Positions 1 to 7,403 of a stretch of DNA of 29,686 nucleotides are shown in pieces. The stretch comes from Sphingomonadales bacterium (GTDB lineage Bacteria > Pseudomonadota > Alphaproteobacteria > Sphingomonadales > Sphingomonadaceae). The stretch lies in assembly GCA_020200935.1 (NCBI GenBank), contig JAIVHR010000006.1, forward strand, positions 1 through 29,686, in the 5' to 3' direction. The translations under genes were made by a program, and so were the position numbers. The notes under the pieces are model-generated. The model did no database searches. It saw only the letters and a program-made list of their open reading frames with translations, and had not been told where the DNA came from. The first letter of the stretch is position 1, and every line of letters begins with the position of its first letter.

Positions 1-588
1 GGCATAGCTGGCACTCGTCGAGGCGCCGAAGATCGTCACCGAGAGCAGCGAGGAAGCAGCGGCATTGGCGAGCGTCATGCCGGTCGACGCCATTAGCCCG
101 GGGGCGATGAGAAAGCCGCCGCCGATGCCGAAAAACCCCGCCGCGAAGCCGACGACGAGCCCGGTCGGCACGAGCTTCAGCGCGAGGCCCCAGTCGAGCC
201 TGACCAGAGGGTCGCCCTCGCTCTTGCGCGGCCGCGCCATCGCCACCGCGACCGCCCCCATGGCGACGGCGAAAAAGCCGAGCAGCAGCGTTCCGTCGAC
301 TTGCTTGGCGATATGCGCGCCGGTCAGTGCGCCGGTAATCCCGGCAATGGCGAAGACGCTCGCGCACGGCCATTTGACGGTGCCGGCCCGCGCCTGGGCG
401 GCAAGGCCGGCGGCGGCGCTCACCGCGACGGCCGCGGCCGAGGTGCCGATCGCTATATGGGTGTCGCCGATGCCGACCACATAGACCAGCCAAGGCATGG
501 CGAGCACCGATCCGCCGCCCCCGAAAGTGGCGAGGAGGAAGCCGACCAAGGCTCCGCCGAGTGCCGCGAGGAGAAGCGCTTCGATCAT
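1..588 (-). CDS. TauE/SafE-family sulfite/anion exporter (3' end beyond window)
   Basis: A multi-pass inner-membrane permease of the TauE/SafE family, thought to export sulfite or organosulfonates. The ORF starts at an ATG at 588 and runs off the left edge, so about 196 residues are visible. The N-terminus is hydrophobic and carries a glycine cluster, FGGGGSVLAMPWL, near residues 22-34. A second glycine cluster, GFFGIGGGFLIAPGL, lies near residues 151-165. This pair of repeated half-motifs is typical of the family. The start lies 7 bp after the stop of the rhodanese-containing ORF, so the two are probably one operon. Its place beside an ArsR/rhodanese ORF and a persulfide-dioxygenase-like gene matches known BigR sulfide-detoxification loci, where the exporter is thought to remove sulfite made by persulfide oxidation. 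The family call is firm; the substrate is inferred from context. Confidence 0.88.
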   Translation of the reverse strand, partial: MIEALLLAALGGALVGFLLATFGGGGSVLAMPWLVYVVGIGDTHIAIGTSAAAVAVSAAAGLAAQARAGTVKWPCASVFAIAGITGALTGAHIAKQVDGTLLLGFFAVAMGAVAVAMARPRKSEGDPLVRLDWGLALKLVPTGLVVGFAAGFFGIGGGFLIAPGLMASTGMTLANAAASSLLSVTIFGASTSASYA

Positions 589-595
589 CAGTGCG

Positions 596-1237
596 TCAGG
601 CGGCCGCCGCGCGGTTCCAGGGCATCACGCCGAGCAGCCGTGCCATCCCGCAGAAACCCGTCGCGCCGGCGAAGGTCAGTCCGGCGCCGACAAAGGCGGC
701 GAGCGCGAAGAAAGCCGGAGACACGAGCCAGCCGAGGATGACGCCGATCAGCACCAGCGAGCCGGCGGCGATCTGCACTTGGCGCATCAGCTCGATCGGC
801 GCCTTCGGGTCGATCTCGACCGGCAGCCCGGCCTTGCGCCAGGATTCCAGCCCGCCATCGATCATCGCGGCGTCGGGCCCGACCTCCCATCCGCCGCAAT
901 GGGCCGCCGTGCGGGCGCCCGAGCGGCAGGTGAAGATCACCGCCTTGCCGGGCTCGGACCCGATGCCCTCGCGCCGGGCGATGGAAAGGGGGCGCGAGAC
1001 GGCGCCGGTGATGTGGCTGCGCGCATATTCGTCGGCGTCCTCGCGCAGCTTGGCGAGATGCTGGGACAGGGCGGATTGCGAGAGGCTGACCTCCTGCTGA
1101 AGCGCGCCGACATGCATTTCACCGTCGGCGAGCAGACACAGCACGAGCAATCGGTGCTCGTTGCCGAGCATCCGCAAAAGCCGTGCCGCCTTGCCGGCGC
1201 TTTCCTGCAGACGGTCGATCTGGTCGTTGTCGATCAT
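596..1237 (-). CDS. ArsR/BigR-type HTH joined in frame to rhodanese and DUF2892-like membrane region (probable deletion fusion)
   Basis: The 213-residue ORF has three parts. Residues 1-66 match the first half of an ArsR/BigR sulfide-responsive repressor: the conserved Cys34 in LLVLCLLADGE and an HTH ending in SQSALSQHLAKLRED. The beta-wing, the last helix and the second redox cysteine expected in BigR/SqrR proteins are absent. The sequence passes directly at residues 67-70 into the middle of a rhodanese domain (DEYARSHITGAVSRPLS), with active-site Cys104 in CRSGART. Residues 148-200 are two hydrophobic segments of the DUF2892/YgaP type, ending GFCGMARLLGVMPWNR. The junction falls inside both domains, which is unlike natural ArsR-rhodanese fusions, where both domains are complete. 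I infer loss of the arsR 3' end and rhodanese 5' end, very roughly 200 bp. If genuine, it would be a membrane-anchored regulator. The start is the ATG at 1237; no strong ribosome site is seen. Confidence 0.7.
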   Translation of the reverse strand: MIDNDQIDRLQESAGKAARLLRMLGNEHRLLVLCLLADGEMHVGALQQEVSLSQSALSQHLAKLREDADEYARSHITGAVSRPLSIARREGIGSEPGKAVIFTCRSGARTAAHCGGWEVGPDAAMIDGGLESWRKAGLPVEIDPKAPIELMRQVQIAAGSLVLIGVILGWLVSPAFFALAAFVGAGLTFAGATGFCGMARLLGVMPWNRAAAA

Positions 1238-1310
1238 GGTTTTGATATAGGGGTTGCAATTACATTAGCAATATCTAAATTAGAAAAACGCGAATTAAAG
1301 GAGCCCTTTG
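1238..1310. promoter_or_regulatory. Divergent AT-rich promoter/operator of the sulfide locus
   Basis: This 73-bp gap separates the divergent regulator ORF and the metallo-beta-lactamase gene, and is far more AT-rich than its surroundings. It contains the inverted repeat TTAG-N6-CTAA at 1265-1278. BigR/SqrR-type repressors are known to bind short AT-rich palindromes in such intergenic regions, so autoregulation is likely. An AAAGGAG ribosome site at 1297-1303 serves the plus-strand gene. The operator assignment is inference. Confidence 0.55.
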
Positions 1311-2052
1311 ATGTCCATCGATATTCATCCCCATTTCGATGGGGCCACCAACACGGTCAGTTATGTCGTCGCCGACCGTGCGACCAGGCGCGCCGCGATC
1401 ATCGACCCGGTGCTCGATTTCGATCCCAGGGCCGCCCAGCTCGCCACCGACAGCGCCGATGCGCTGCTCGGCATCGTCGAGAAGGAAGGGCTGACGGTCG
1501 ACTGGATCCTCGAGACCCACGCCCATGCCGACCATCTGACCGCCGCCCACTATCTGCGCCGCAAGACCGGCGCGAAGGTGGCGATCGGCAAGCATATCAC
1601 CGAGGTGCAACAGATCTTCCTGCCGATCTTCGAGATCGAGGATACCAGGCCCGACGGCGCTGTCTTCGACCGGCTGGTCGCCGACGGCGACACGCTTCCG
1701 CTCGGCGACAACGAGATAAAGGTGCTCCACACGCCCGGCCATACCCCGGCCGACGTCACCTATCTCATCGGCGACGCGGCCCGAAGGGCGCGAGCAGTTT
1801 GCCTGGGAAACGACCGTCGCGGCCGAAAAAGCGGCCAACGTCCATGCCCGCGAGGGCATCAGCGAGGCCGATTTCGTCGCCATGCGCGAGAAACGCGACG
1901 CGACGCTTTCGGCGCCGACGCTGATCCTGCCCGCGCTGCAGGTCAATGTTCGCGGGGGTTCGCTGCCGCCCGCGAGCGACGGCGGGCATGTATTTCTGCG
2001 ACTTCCGATCAATGACTTTCCGAGTCTGAGCCCGCTGCCCGAGGGAATCTAG
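1311..2052 (+). pseudogene. Metallo-beta-lactamase-fold persulfide dioxygenase (Blh/ETHE1-like), interrupted by internal deletion and frameshift
   Basis: Family members oxidise glutathione persulfide or related persulfides to sulfite. Residues 1-157 are normal, starting at the ATG at 1311 behind AAAGGAG. They include the metal motif THAHADH (His70, His72, Asp74, His75) and HTPGHT with His144. After YLIGDAA near position 1783 the frame is lost. The correct C-terminus resumes at once in another frame: REQFAWETTVAAEKAANVH near 1794, then MREKRDATLSAPTLILPALQ, ending EGI at the TAG at 2050-2052. The missing block of about 50 residues should hold the bridging Asp (GDTLF-type motif) and the last metal-binding His (CHDY-type motif), so the product as written could not be active. 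The continuous first frame ends at 2015 with a nonsense, arginine-rich tail. The identity of both halves is clear from family knowledge; the size of the loss is an estimate. Confidence 0.82.
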
Positions 2053-2099
2053 CCGACACGATATGGTCATGCCGTCCCCGCCTCGTGTAGCAGGACGAG

Positions 2100-2591
2100 A
2101 TGACTCGGCTCCTCATCGCCTATCATTCGACGACCGGCGGCACGCGGCAGATGGTCGAGGCGGCGGTGGCGGCCGGGCGCGAGGCTGCCGATATCGAGAT
2201 CGTCGTCAGGCAGGCGGCCGAGGCCTCGCCCGACGACCTGCTCTCGGCCGACGGCTATCTTTTCGCGACGCCCGAAAATCTCGCCGCGATCGCCGGGGTG
2301 ATGAAGGCGTTTTTCGATGCGACCTATTATCCGCTGCTCGGCAAGATCGAGGGGCGGCCCTATGCAGCGCTGATCTGCGCCGGGTCCGACGGCACCAACG
2401 CCCGCGTCCAGCTCGAGCGGATCTGCACGGGCTGGCGGCTCAAAAGGATCGCCGACACGCCGATCGTTTGCACCCATGCGCAGACCAAGGAGGAGATCCT
2501 CGCCGACAAGACCATTCCCGAGGAGGATCTCGACCGCTGCCGCGAAATCGGCGCGACCTTGGCGGCGGGGCTCGAGATGGGGATTTTCTAA
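2100..2591 (+). CDS. Flavodoxin-like NAD(P)H-dependent oxidoreductase family protein
   Basis: A 163-residue flavodoxin-fold protein. The N-terminal strand and phosphate-binding loop read LLIAYHSTTGGTRQMVEAA, the classic FMN phosphate site (residues about 4-22). A second cofactor loop is near FATPENLAAIAGVMKAFFDATYYP (residues about 59-82), and a third near CAGSDGTNA. Members bind FMN and act as quinone reductases or electron carriers; the substrate here is unknown. It begins 48 bp after the persulfide dioxygenase stop on the same strand and could be co-transcribed. The ATG at 2100 has AGGA-type spacing upstream. Length and ends look complete. Confidence 0.82.
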   Translation: MTRLLIAYHSTTGGTRQMVEAAVAAGREAADIEIVVRQAAEASPDDLLSADGYLFATPENLAAIAGVMKAFFDATYYPLLGKIEGRPYAALICAGSDGTNARVQLERICTGWRLKRIADTPIVCTHAQTKEEILADKTIPEEDLDRCREIGATLAAGLEMGIF

Positions 2592-2629
2592 CGGGTGACT
2601 TCCGGCGGTGCCGTGCCCCACCCCCAGCC

Positions 2630-2647
2630 CCTCCCGCGAGCGGGAGG
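2630..2647. repeat. Short GC-rich palindrome between convergent genes
   Basis: A perfect 8-bp stem (CCTCCCGC/GCGGGAGG) around a two-base centre lies between the flavodoxin gene and the convergent hydrolase gene. It belongs to the CCCTCCC-type palindromes also seen at 10512-10811 and 19134-19282. It could act as a bidirectional terminator, although no T-run follows. Confidence 0.5.
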
Positions 2648-2657
2648 TGGGAGCCTC

Positions 2658-4097
2658 CTACCCCAGAAAGCTCCCGACCGCCTCGATCAGCCGCTTGGAT
2701 GCCGGCTCGCGGCCGAGCGGTACGTGGCTGTCGCTGTCGAGCGTGACGAGCGAGGCGCCGGGGATGGTCGCCGCCAATTCGATTGCCTGCTCGATCGGCA
2801 CCCGCTGGTCGTTGCGCGAATGGACGACCAGCGTCGGGCATTTCACCTTGGGCAGCTCCGAACGGACGTCGATATCGGCGAAGGTGCGCAGGAAGCGCAC
2901 GGCATTTTCGGGACAGGCGGTGCGGCGCTGGAAATCGTTGAACCAGTCGAGCTCCTCGGCGGTCGCCTGGGGAAAGAAGGTCTGCGAGAAGAGCTGACGA
3001 TAGACGGGGTTGTCCTGGCCCCAGCCATGTTGGGCGAGAGTGATGACGGCCTCGCGCTGCGCGGCTTCCTCGGGACTCGCAAAATGGCGCCAGCCGCAGG
3101 AATAGCCGCCGATCAGCACCAGCCGGCTGACCCGCTCGGGATGCCGCGCGGCATAGCAGATCGAGACCGCGCAGCCCTGGGACAGGCCGATTAGCGGGAA
3201 TTTGCCGAGCCCCACCGTTTCGACGACGGTTTCGAGATCGTCGAGAAAGCTGTCGAAGCTCAGCTCCTCGACATCCCAGTCCGACAGCCCGTTGCCGCGC
3301 TCGTCATAGCGGACCAGGCTGTGCGCCTGCGAAAGCCCAGCGAGCAGATGGCCCCAGAGCGGGCTCGTCCAGTCGAGCTCGAGATGGTTGAGCCAGTTGG
3401 CCGCCTTGACCAGCGGCGGGCCTTCGCCGGTAACGGTGTAGGCGATCCGCGTGCCGTCCGAGGCCAGGCAAAAACGGACATCCTGTTCGACCGCCCCGGG
3501 CGGCGGCGGTATCAGTGCCGCGGCCTCCGTCTCCTCCTCCGCCTGCTCGCCGGTCTCCTCGCCGATCCGGTCGGCCTCGGCGCGGCAGCGATCGCGTTCG
3601 GCCGGGGTCAACGCGTCCGATCTGGCGGCGCGGCGCAGCCAATCCGCCCGGAGCGTGTCGATCGCCGCGCGCTCGGCGGCGAGCCAGCTCTCGAAAAAGC
3701 CCGAACCGGCGCCGTCGAGCCCCGGCAGCGGAGTTTCGAGCGCGACCGGAAGCATCGCCCGATCGGGCGCATGCGCGAGGCGATCGATATCGAGCGTGAA
3801 GCGGCCGGCGTCGAGCGTCGCGCTGTCGCGGTCTCCCTGCAGCGCATCGGCGCAGTCACCGAGCGTCGAGCGGATCTTCGACAGCGACCAGCGGAGCGCG
3901 GCGCGCGGATCGTCGGGGATGTCGAAGAATATCTCGCATAGCCGCTCGCGCCTTTGGGGGCGCGGCTCGCGCAGCAGATAGACGAACAGCGCGCGCGTCT
4001 TGCGCGATGCGGGCAGGCCGAGGGGTTCGCCGTCGCATGTCAGCGTCAGCGGCCCCAGCAATGTCACCGCGATATGCCGGTGGGATGCCCCTGCCAT
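2658..4097 (-). CDS. Winged-helix (OmpR/SARP-type) DNA-binding domain fused to alpha/beta hydrolase
   Basis: This 479-residue protein has two parts. Residues about 10-78 form an OmpR/SARP-like winged helix (VTLLGPLTLTCDGEPLGLP, then SRKTRALFVYLL and PRAALRWSLSKIR). Residues about 205-478 form an alpha/beta hydrolase with nucleophile Ser306 in GLSQG, Asp430 in HSRNDQRVP and His458 in DSDSHVPL. The middle, about residues 85-200, resembles a short BTAD region plus an acidic linker (GEQAEEETEAA). This middle looks short for the architecture, so an in-frame loss near residues 155-175 is possible. Proteins of this layout are thought to be transcription regulators in which the hydrolase domain senses a ligand; the ligand is unknown. 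The ATG at 4097 is chosen because GGAAGAG precedes it; an in-frame GTG lies at 4109. It diverges from the methyltransferase gene at 4321. Confidence 0.78.
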   Translation of the reverse strand: MAGASHRHIAVTLLGPLTLTCDGEPLGLPASRKTRALFVYLLREPRPQRRERLCEIFFDIPDDPRAALRWSLSKIRSTLGDCADALQGDRDSATLDAGRFTLDIDRLAHAPDRAMLPVALETPLPGLDGAGSGFFESWLAAERAAIDTLRADWLRRAARSDALTPAERDRCRAEADRIGEETGEQAEEETEAAALIPPPPGAVEQDVRFCLASDGTRIAYTVTGEGPPLVKAANWLNHLELDWTSPLWGHLLAGLSQAHSLVRYDERGNGLSDWDVEELSFDSFLDDLETVVETVGLGKFPLIGLSQGCAVSICYAARHPERVSRLVLIGGYSCGWRHFASPEEAAQREAVITLAQHGWGQDNPVYRQLFSQTFFPQATAEELDWFNDFQRRTACPENAVRFLRTFADIDVRSELPKVKCPTLVVHSRNDQRVPIEQAIELAATIPGASLVTLDSDSHVPLGREPASKRLIEAVGSFLG

Positions 4098-4212
4098 CGC
4101 TCTTCCCACGCAATTTCAACCCTGCTCGCGGATCTTTCTACGCTGATTCCAACGCCGCTTCCAACGCGAAGCCGCGACAAGCGGGCATCGAATGAAAGCA
4201 AGGAACAAGACG

Positions 4213-4293
4213 ATGAAAAACGAAGCCATCAAATTCAGCATGATACTGCTGCCTCAGATCCTGCTGATGCATCAATTTCTGTTCGCGATCTGA
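4213..4293 (+). CDS. Possible 26-residue hydrophobic peptide upstream of the methyltransferase
   Basis: A short ORF begins at an ATG at 4213 with an AAGGA ribosome-type site about nine bases upstream (4199-4203). It encodes a start of charged residues (MKNEAIK) followed by a hydrophobic stretch (SMILLPQILLMHQFLFAI), then TGA at 4291-4293, 27 bp before the methyltransferase start. It could be a small membrane peptide or a leader peptide. No homologue is recognised. The base composition here is more AT-rich than in the flanking genes, so it may simply be promoter DNA. Treat as a candidate. Confidence 0.3.
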   Translation: MKNEAIKFSMILLPQILLMHQFLFAI

Positions 4294-4320
4294 TCGCGAG
4301 ATACCAGCAAGGAGCTACCA

Positions 4321-5424
4321 ATGTGCACGAATCACACCACCATCCTGGAAAAGCCCGAGGGCCAGGCAGACCTCACCCCCGAGCAGCAGGAATTTTCGGA
4401 TCGTTTGTTGACCATCGCCAATCACGGCGCGGTTTCGCTGATGATCTCGGTCGGCCATCGGACGGGTCTGTTCGACGCGCTTAACGACGGCGAATCGGTC
4501 ACCAGCGAGCAGCTCGCCGCCAAGGCCGGGCTCGACGAGCGCTATGTGCGCGAATGGCTCGGCGCGATGGCGACCGGCGGAATCGTCGAGATCGACGCGG
4601 CGCGCGACAGCTTCCGGCTGCCGCCCGACGGCGCCTGCTTCCTCGGCCGCGAGGCGGCGCTCGGCAACATGGCGGGTATGTTCCAGTTCATCCCCGTGCT
4701 CGGCAATGTCGAGGACCGGATCGTCGACTGTTTCCGCACCGGCGGCGGCGTTCCCTACGAAGCCTATGACCGCTTCCACGAATGCATGGCCGAAGAAAGC
4801 GACGGCACCGTCGTCGCCGCGCTCGAGGATCACATCCTGCCGCTGGCGCCGGGGATCGAGGCGAAGCTCGAGGCCGGCATCGAAGTCGCCGATATCGGCT
4901 GCGGATCGGGCCATGCGCTCAACCGGCTCGCCGCGCTCTATCCGGCCAGCCGCTTCACGGGCTACGATCTATGCGAGGAGACGGTGATCGCGGCGACCGA
5001 GGAAGCCGCCCGGCTCGGGCTCGGCAATGTCCGCTTCGAAAAGCAGGACGCGACGCTGCTCGAAGGCGAGGAGCTGTTCGATCTCATCTTCACCTTCGAT
5101 GCCGTCCACGATCAGGCGCAGCCCGCGACCGTGCTCGCCCATATCCGGCGGCTGCTCAAGCAGGATGGCGTTTATCTGATGCAGGATATCGATGCCGCGA
5201 CGGGAATCGCCAACAATCTCGACAAGCCGATGGCGCCCTTCATCTACACCATCTCGTGCCTGCATTGCATGACCGTGTCGCTCGCCCAGGGCGGCGTCGG
5301 CCTCGGCGCGGCCTGGGGCGCCGAGCTCGCCGAGGCGATGCTCAAGGAAGCCGGCTTCGGCGGCATCGCGCTGCATCGCCTGCCGCACGATATGATGAAC
5401 CTCTATTTCGTCTGTCGCCCGTAA
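4321..5424 (+). CDS. Class I SAM-dependent methyltransferase with N-terminal winged helix
   Basis: A 367-residue protein. Residues about 35-100 form a winged-helix dimerisation/DNA-binding-like domain (MISVGHRTGLFDALNDG, then LDERYVREWLGAMATGGIVE), as in Rv2258c-like methyltransferases. Residues about 175-310 are a Rossmann methyltransferase with SAM motif I, VADIGCGSGHALN, and the post-motif acidic strand SRFTGYDLCEE. The substrate is unknown. The ATG at 4321 follows AAGGAGC at 4309-4315. The gene diverges from the winged-helix/hydrolase gene, with a 223-bp shared regulatory region. It ends just before a strong intrinsic terminator at 5447. The length looks complete. Confidence 0.85.
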   Translation: MCTNHTTILEKPEGQADLTPEQQEFSDRLLTIANHGAVSLMISVGHRTGLFDALNDGESVTSEQLAAKAGLDERYVREWLGAMATGGIVEIDAARDSFRLPPDGACFLGREAALGNMAGMFQFIPVLGNVEDRIVDCFRTGGGVPYEAYDRFHECMAEESDGTVVAALEDHILPLAPGIEAKLEAGIEVADIGCGSGHALNRLAALYPASRFTGYDLCEETVIAATEEAARLGLGNVRFEKQDATLLEGEELFDLIFTFDAVHDQAQPATVLAHIRRLLKQDGVYLMQDIDAATGIANNLDKPMAPFIYTISCLHCMTVSLAQGGVGLGAAWGAELAEAMLKEAGFGGIALHRLPHDMMNLYFVCRP

Positions 5425-5446
5425 GCCCCCCCCGGCACAGACGAAC

Positions 5447-5487
5447 CCGGCCCCGGAGCAGCGACCCGCTCCGGGGCCGGCTTTTTC
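5447..5487 (+). terminator. Rho-independent terminator after the methyltransferase
   Basis: A perfect 13-bp GC-rich inverted repeat (5447-5459 with 5468-5480) with an 8-base loop is followed by CTTTTTC at 5481-5487. It lies 22 bp after the methyltransferase stop and just before the convergent SnoaL-like gene. Confidence 0.85.
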
Positions 5488-5489
5488 GA

Positions 5490-5930
5490 TCAGCTGGCGT
5501 GCTCGAGCACGATCCGCCACTCTCCTTCGATCCGCCGCCACAGCATCGTCGAGACCCCGCCCATTATCTGCTCGCCGTCGCGATCGATCGACCAGCGGGC
5601 GACGGTGATCGCCCCGTAGTCGCCGATTTGACGACTGTCGAGTATCTCGGCGGTGAATTCGCCCATCGTTTCCGGCGCATCGCCAAAATCTGCACGCATC
5701 CCTTCGGCGAACTGGGCGAAGCCGCGCGAGACACCGGACCGGCTCACCCAGACCAGATCGGGAGAATTCCAATAGCCGTCGAGCGCGGCTTCGAGATCGC
5801 CCCGGTTCCACGCCGCCCGCATCTCGGCGAAAGCCTGTTCGGCCGTGATTGGGGCGGGCGTTTCCCCGGCACCGGCCGGAGACGCCGATAGCAGGAGCAC
5901 AATTGCCAACAGCCTTGTCGTTCGTCTCAT
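5490..5930 (-). CDS. Secreted SnoaL/DUF4440-like (NTF2-fold) protein
   Basis: A 146-residue protein with a clear signal peptide (MRRTTRLLAIVLLLSASPAGAGE; cleavage likely near residue 22). The remainder has the cone-shaped NTF2 fold pattern: AEQAFAEMRAAWNRGDLEAALDGYW, then the strand-rich DYGAITVARWSIDRDG and WRRIEGEWRIVLEH. Such domains occur as enzymes (SnoaL) or as small periplasmic proteins of unknown role (DUF4440). The gene starts 10 bp beyond the fructose-bisphosphatase stop on the same strand, so the two are probably co-transcribed. No catalytic residues can be assigned. Confidence 0.8.
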   Translation of the reverse strand: MRRTTRLLAIVLLLSASPAGAGETPAPITAEQAFAEMRAAWNRGDLEAALDGYWNSPDLVWVSRSGVSRGFAQFAEGMRADFGDAPETMGEFTAEILDSRQIGDYGAITVARWSIDRDGEQIMGGVSTMLWRRIEGEWRIVLEHAS

Positions 5931-5940
5931 AAAAGCTCCC

Positions 5941-6912
5941 TCACCCGCAGCGATGCTCGCCCCTCACCCAGCGGACGGTGCCCGAGCTGGCGCGCATCGC
6001 GACGCTTTCGGTGGTCATGCAGCCCTTGCGGAGATATTTGACCCCGTCGAGCATTGAGCCGTCGGTGACGCCGGTCGCGGCGAAGATGACATCGCCCTTG
6101 GCGAGCTCTTCGAGCGTGTAGATCCGGTCGAGATCCTCGACGCCCCATTTCGCCGCGCGCGCTTTTTCATCGTCGTTGCGGAACACCAGTCGGCCATTGA
6201 ACTGGCCACCGACGCAGCGCAAAGCCGCCGCCGCGAGCACGCCCTCGGGGGCGCCGCCCTGGCCCATATAGACGTCGATCGTGGTGTCCTCATCCGTGGT
6301 CGCGATGACGCCGGCGACGTCACCGTCGGGGATCAGCTTGATGCCGCAGCCGAGCCCGCGCAATTCAGCGATCAGCGCCGCGTGGCGCGGCCGATCGAGC
6401 ACGCAGGCGATGATGTCGCGGGGTGCGACGCCCTTGGCCTTGGCAATCGCCTCGATATTCTCGGTCGGCGATCTGGTAAGGTCGATCGTGCCCTCGGGAT
6501 AGCCGGGACCAATCGCGAGTTTTTCCATATAGACATCGGGCGCATTGAGCAGATTGCCCTGTTCGGCGATCGCCAGCACGGCGAGCGCGTCGGCGCCGGC
6601 CTTGGCGGTGATCGTCGTGCCCTCAAGCGGATCGAGCGCGATATCGACCTTGGGATCGCCGTCTGCCGCGCGGCCGACCTTCTCGCCGATATAGAGCATC
6701 GGCGCCTCGTCGCGCTCGCCTTCGCCGATCACCACCGTGCCGTCGATGGCGAGCTCGTTGAAGGCTTCGCGCATCGCCTCGACGGCGGCGGCGTCGGCGG
6801 CCTTCTCGTCGCCGCGGCCGATCAGCTTCGAGGCTGCGATCGCCGCGGCTTCGGTGACGCGGACCATTTCAAGAACGAGGATGCGATCGAGTAGCTGGCT
6901 GGCTTCGGGCAT
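5941..6912 (-). CDS. glpX: Class II fructose-1,6-bisphosphatase
   Basis: GlpX hydrolyses fructose 1,6-bisphosphate in gluconeogenesis, using a divalent metal. The ATG at 6912 (MPEASQLLDRILVLEMVRVTE) gives 323 residues, the usual family length. The open frame extends further upstream to 7086, but that stretch overlaps the divergent secreted-protein gene and has no family match. Visible motifs are GEGERDEAPMLYIGE (residues about 63-77), the metal/phosphate motif LDPLEGTTITAKAG (about 93-106), and the C-terminal RASSGTVRWVRGEHR. In many sphingomonads this gene follows homoserine dehydrogenase; here it stands at the head of its transcript, with a SnoaL-like gene downstream. Confidence 0.93.
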   Translation of the reverse strand: MPEASQLLDRILVLEMVRVTEAAAIAASKLIGRGDEKAADAAAVEAMREAFNELAIDGTVVIGEGERDEAPMLYIGEKVGRAADGDPKVDIALDPLEGTTITAKAGADALAVLAIAEQGNLLNAPDVYMEKLAIGPGYPEGTIDLTRSPTENIEAIAKAKGVAPRDIIACVLDRPRHAALIAELRGLGCGIKLIPDGDVAGVIATTDEDTTIDVYMGQGGAPEGVLAAAALRCVGGQFNGRLVFRNDDEKARAAKWGVEDLDRIYTLEELAKGDVIFAATGVTDGSMLDGVKYLRKGCMTTESVAMRASSGTVRWVRGEHRCG

Positions 6913-6964
6913 GATTTCTTGCTTTCCGGCTGGTATGGCGGGTCGATAGGCAAGGAGGCGCCCG

Positions 6965-7339
6965 ATGTCGAGCAAGTGGATGGCGGCGATAGCGCTGCCG
7001 GCGATGCCCGCCGCAGCCGATGTCGCCGCCGAAACGGTGATCGCCGAGGCGCGCGAAAGGCTGACCGTGAGTGACGAGGAATGCACCCGATCGGGCCGCG
7101 AAATCGTCGTCTGTGCGCCCTATAACGAGAATGACCGCTATCGGCTGCCCCTCGAGACGGTCGAGCCCGGCGATCCCGATGATGAGGGGGTCTGGAGCGA
7201 GCGCGCGCGGCTGCAGGCCAATCCCGGGACCTGCCAGGGATGGGCATTCTTCAAGGCGATGTGCGGCGGGGTCGGCGTCAGCGCCGGCATCGGCGGCGAC
7301 GGGCCGAGCCTGGGCGGCGGCATGCGCACCGCCGACTAG
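6965..7339 (+). CDS. Small secreted protein of unknown function
   Basis: The 124-residue protein begins with an apparent signal peptide (MSSKWMAAIALPAMPAAADVAA). It contains three cysteines, in EECTRSGREIVVCAPY (two) and NPGTCQGW, plus a fourth in KAMCGGVG. It ends in a glycine-rich tail. A strong AAGGAGG ribosome site at 6952-6958 fixes the ATG at 6965. The motif 'CxRxGxEIVVCA' is common in small exported sphingomonad proteins with no assigned role. It diverges from glpX with about 52 bp between starts, and is followed 64 bp on by the nucleotidyltransferase gene. Confidence 0.7.
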   Translation: MSSKWMAAIALPAMPAAADVAAETVIAEARERLTVSDEECTRSGREIVVCAPYNENDRYRLPLETVEPGDPDDEGVWSERARLQANPGTCQGWAFFKAMCGGVGVSAGIGGDGPSLGGGMRTAD

Positions 7340-7403
7340 CCGAGCCTTTCTTTCGCCACGCGGCAATTCTAAGCGGATCGCGCAACGAGACAGGAACCGC
7401 TTC

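Noticed and set aside
497..1924. Long 475-codon plus-strand open frame
   Set aside because: It runs antisense to the exporter and ArsR/rhodanese genes and out of frame through the persulfide dioxygenase; it is arginine/proline-rich and has no family pattern.
5261..5269. TGCATTGCA site resembling the phasin operator
   Set aside because: It lies inside the methyltransferase coding sequence (CLHCM codons), so it is explained by the protein and is probably chance.
6913..7086. N-terminal extension of GlpX
   Set aside because: It overlaps the divergent secreted-protein gene, has no GlpX similarity, and the ATG at 6912 gives the normal length.
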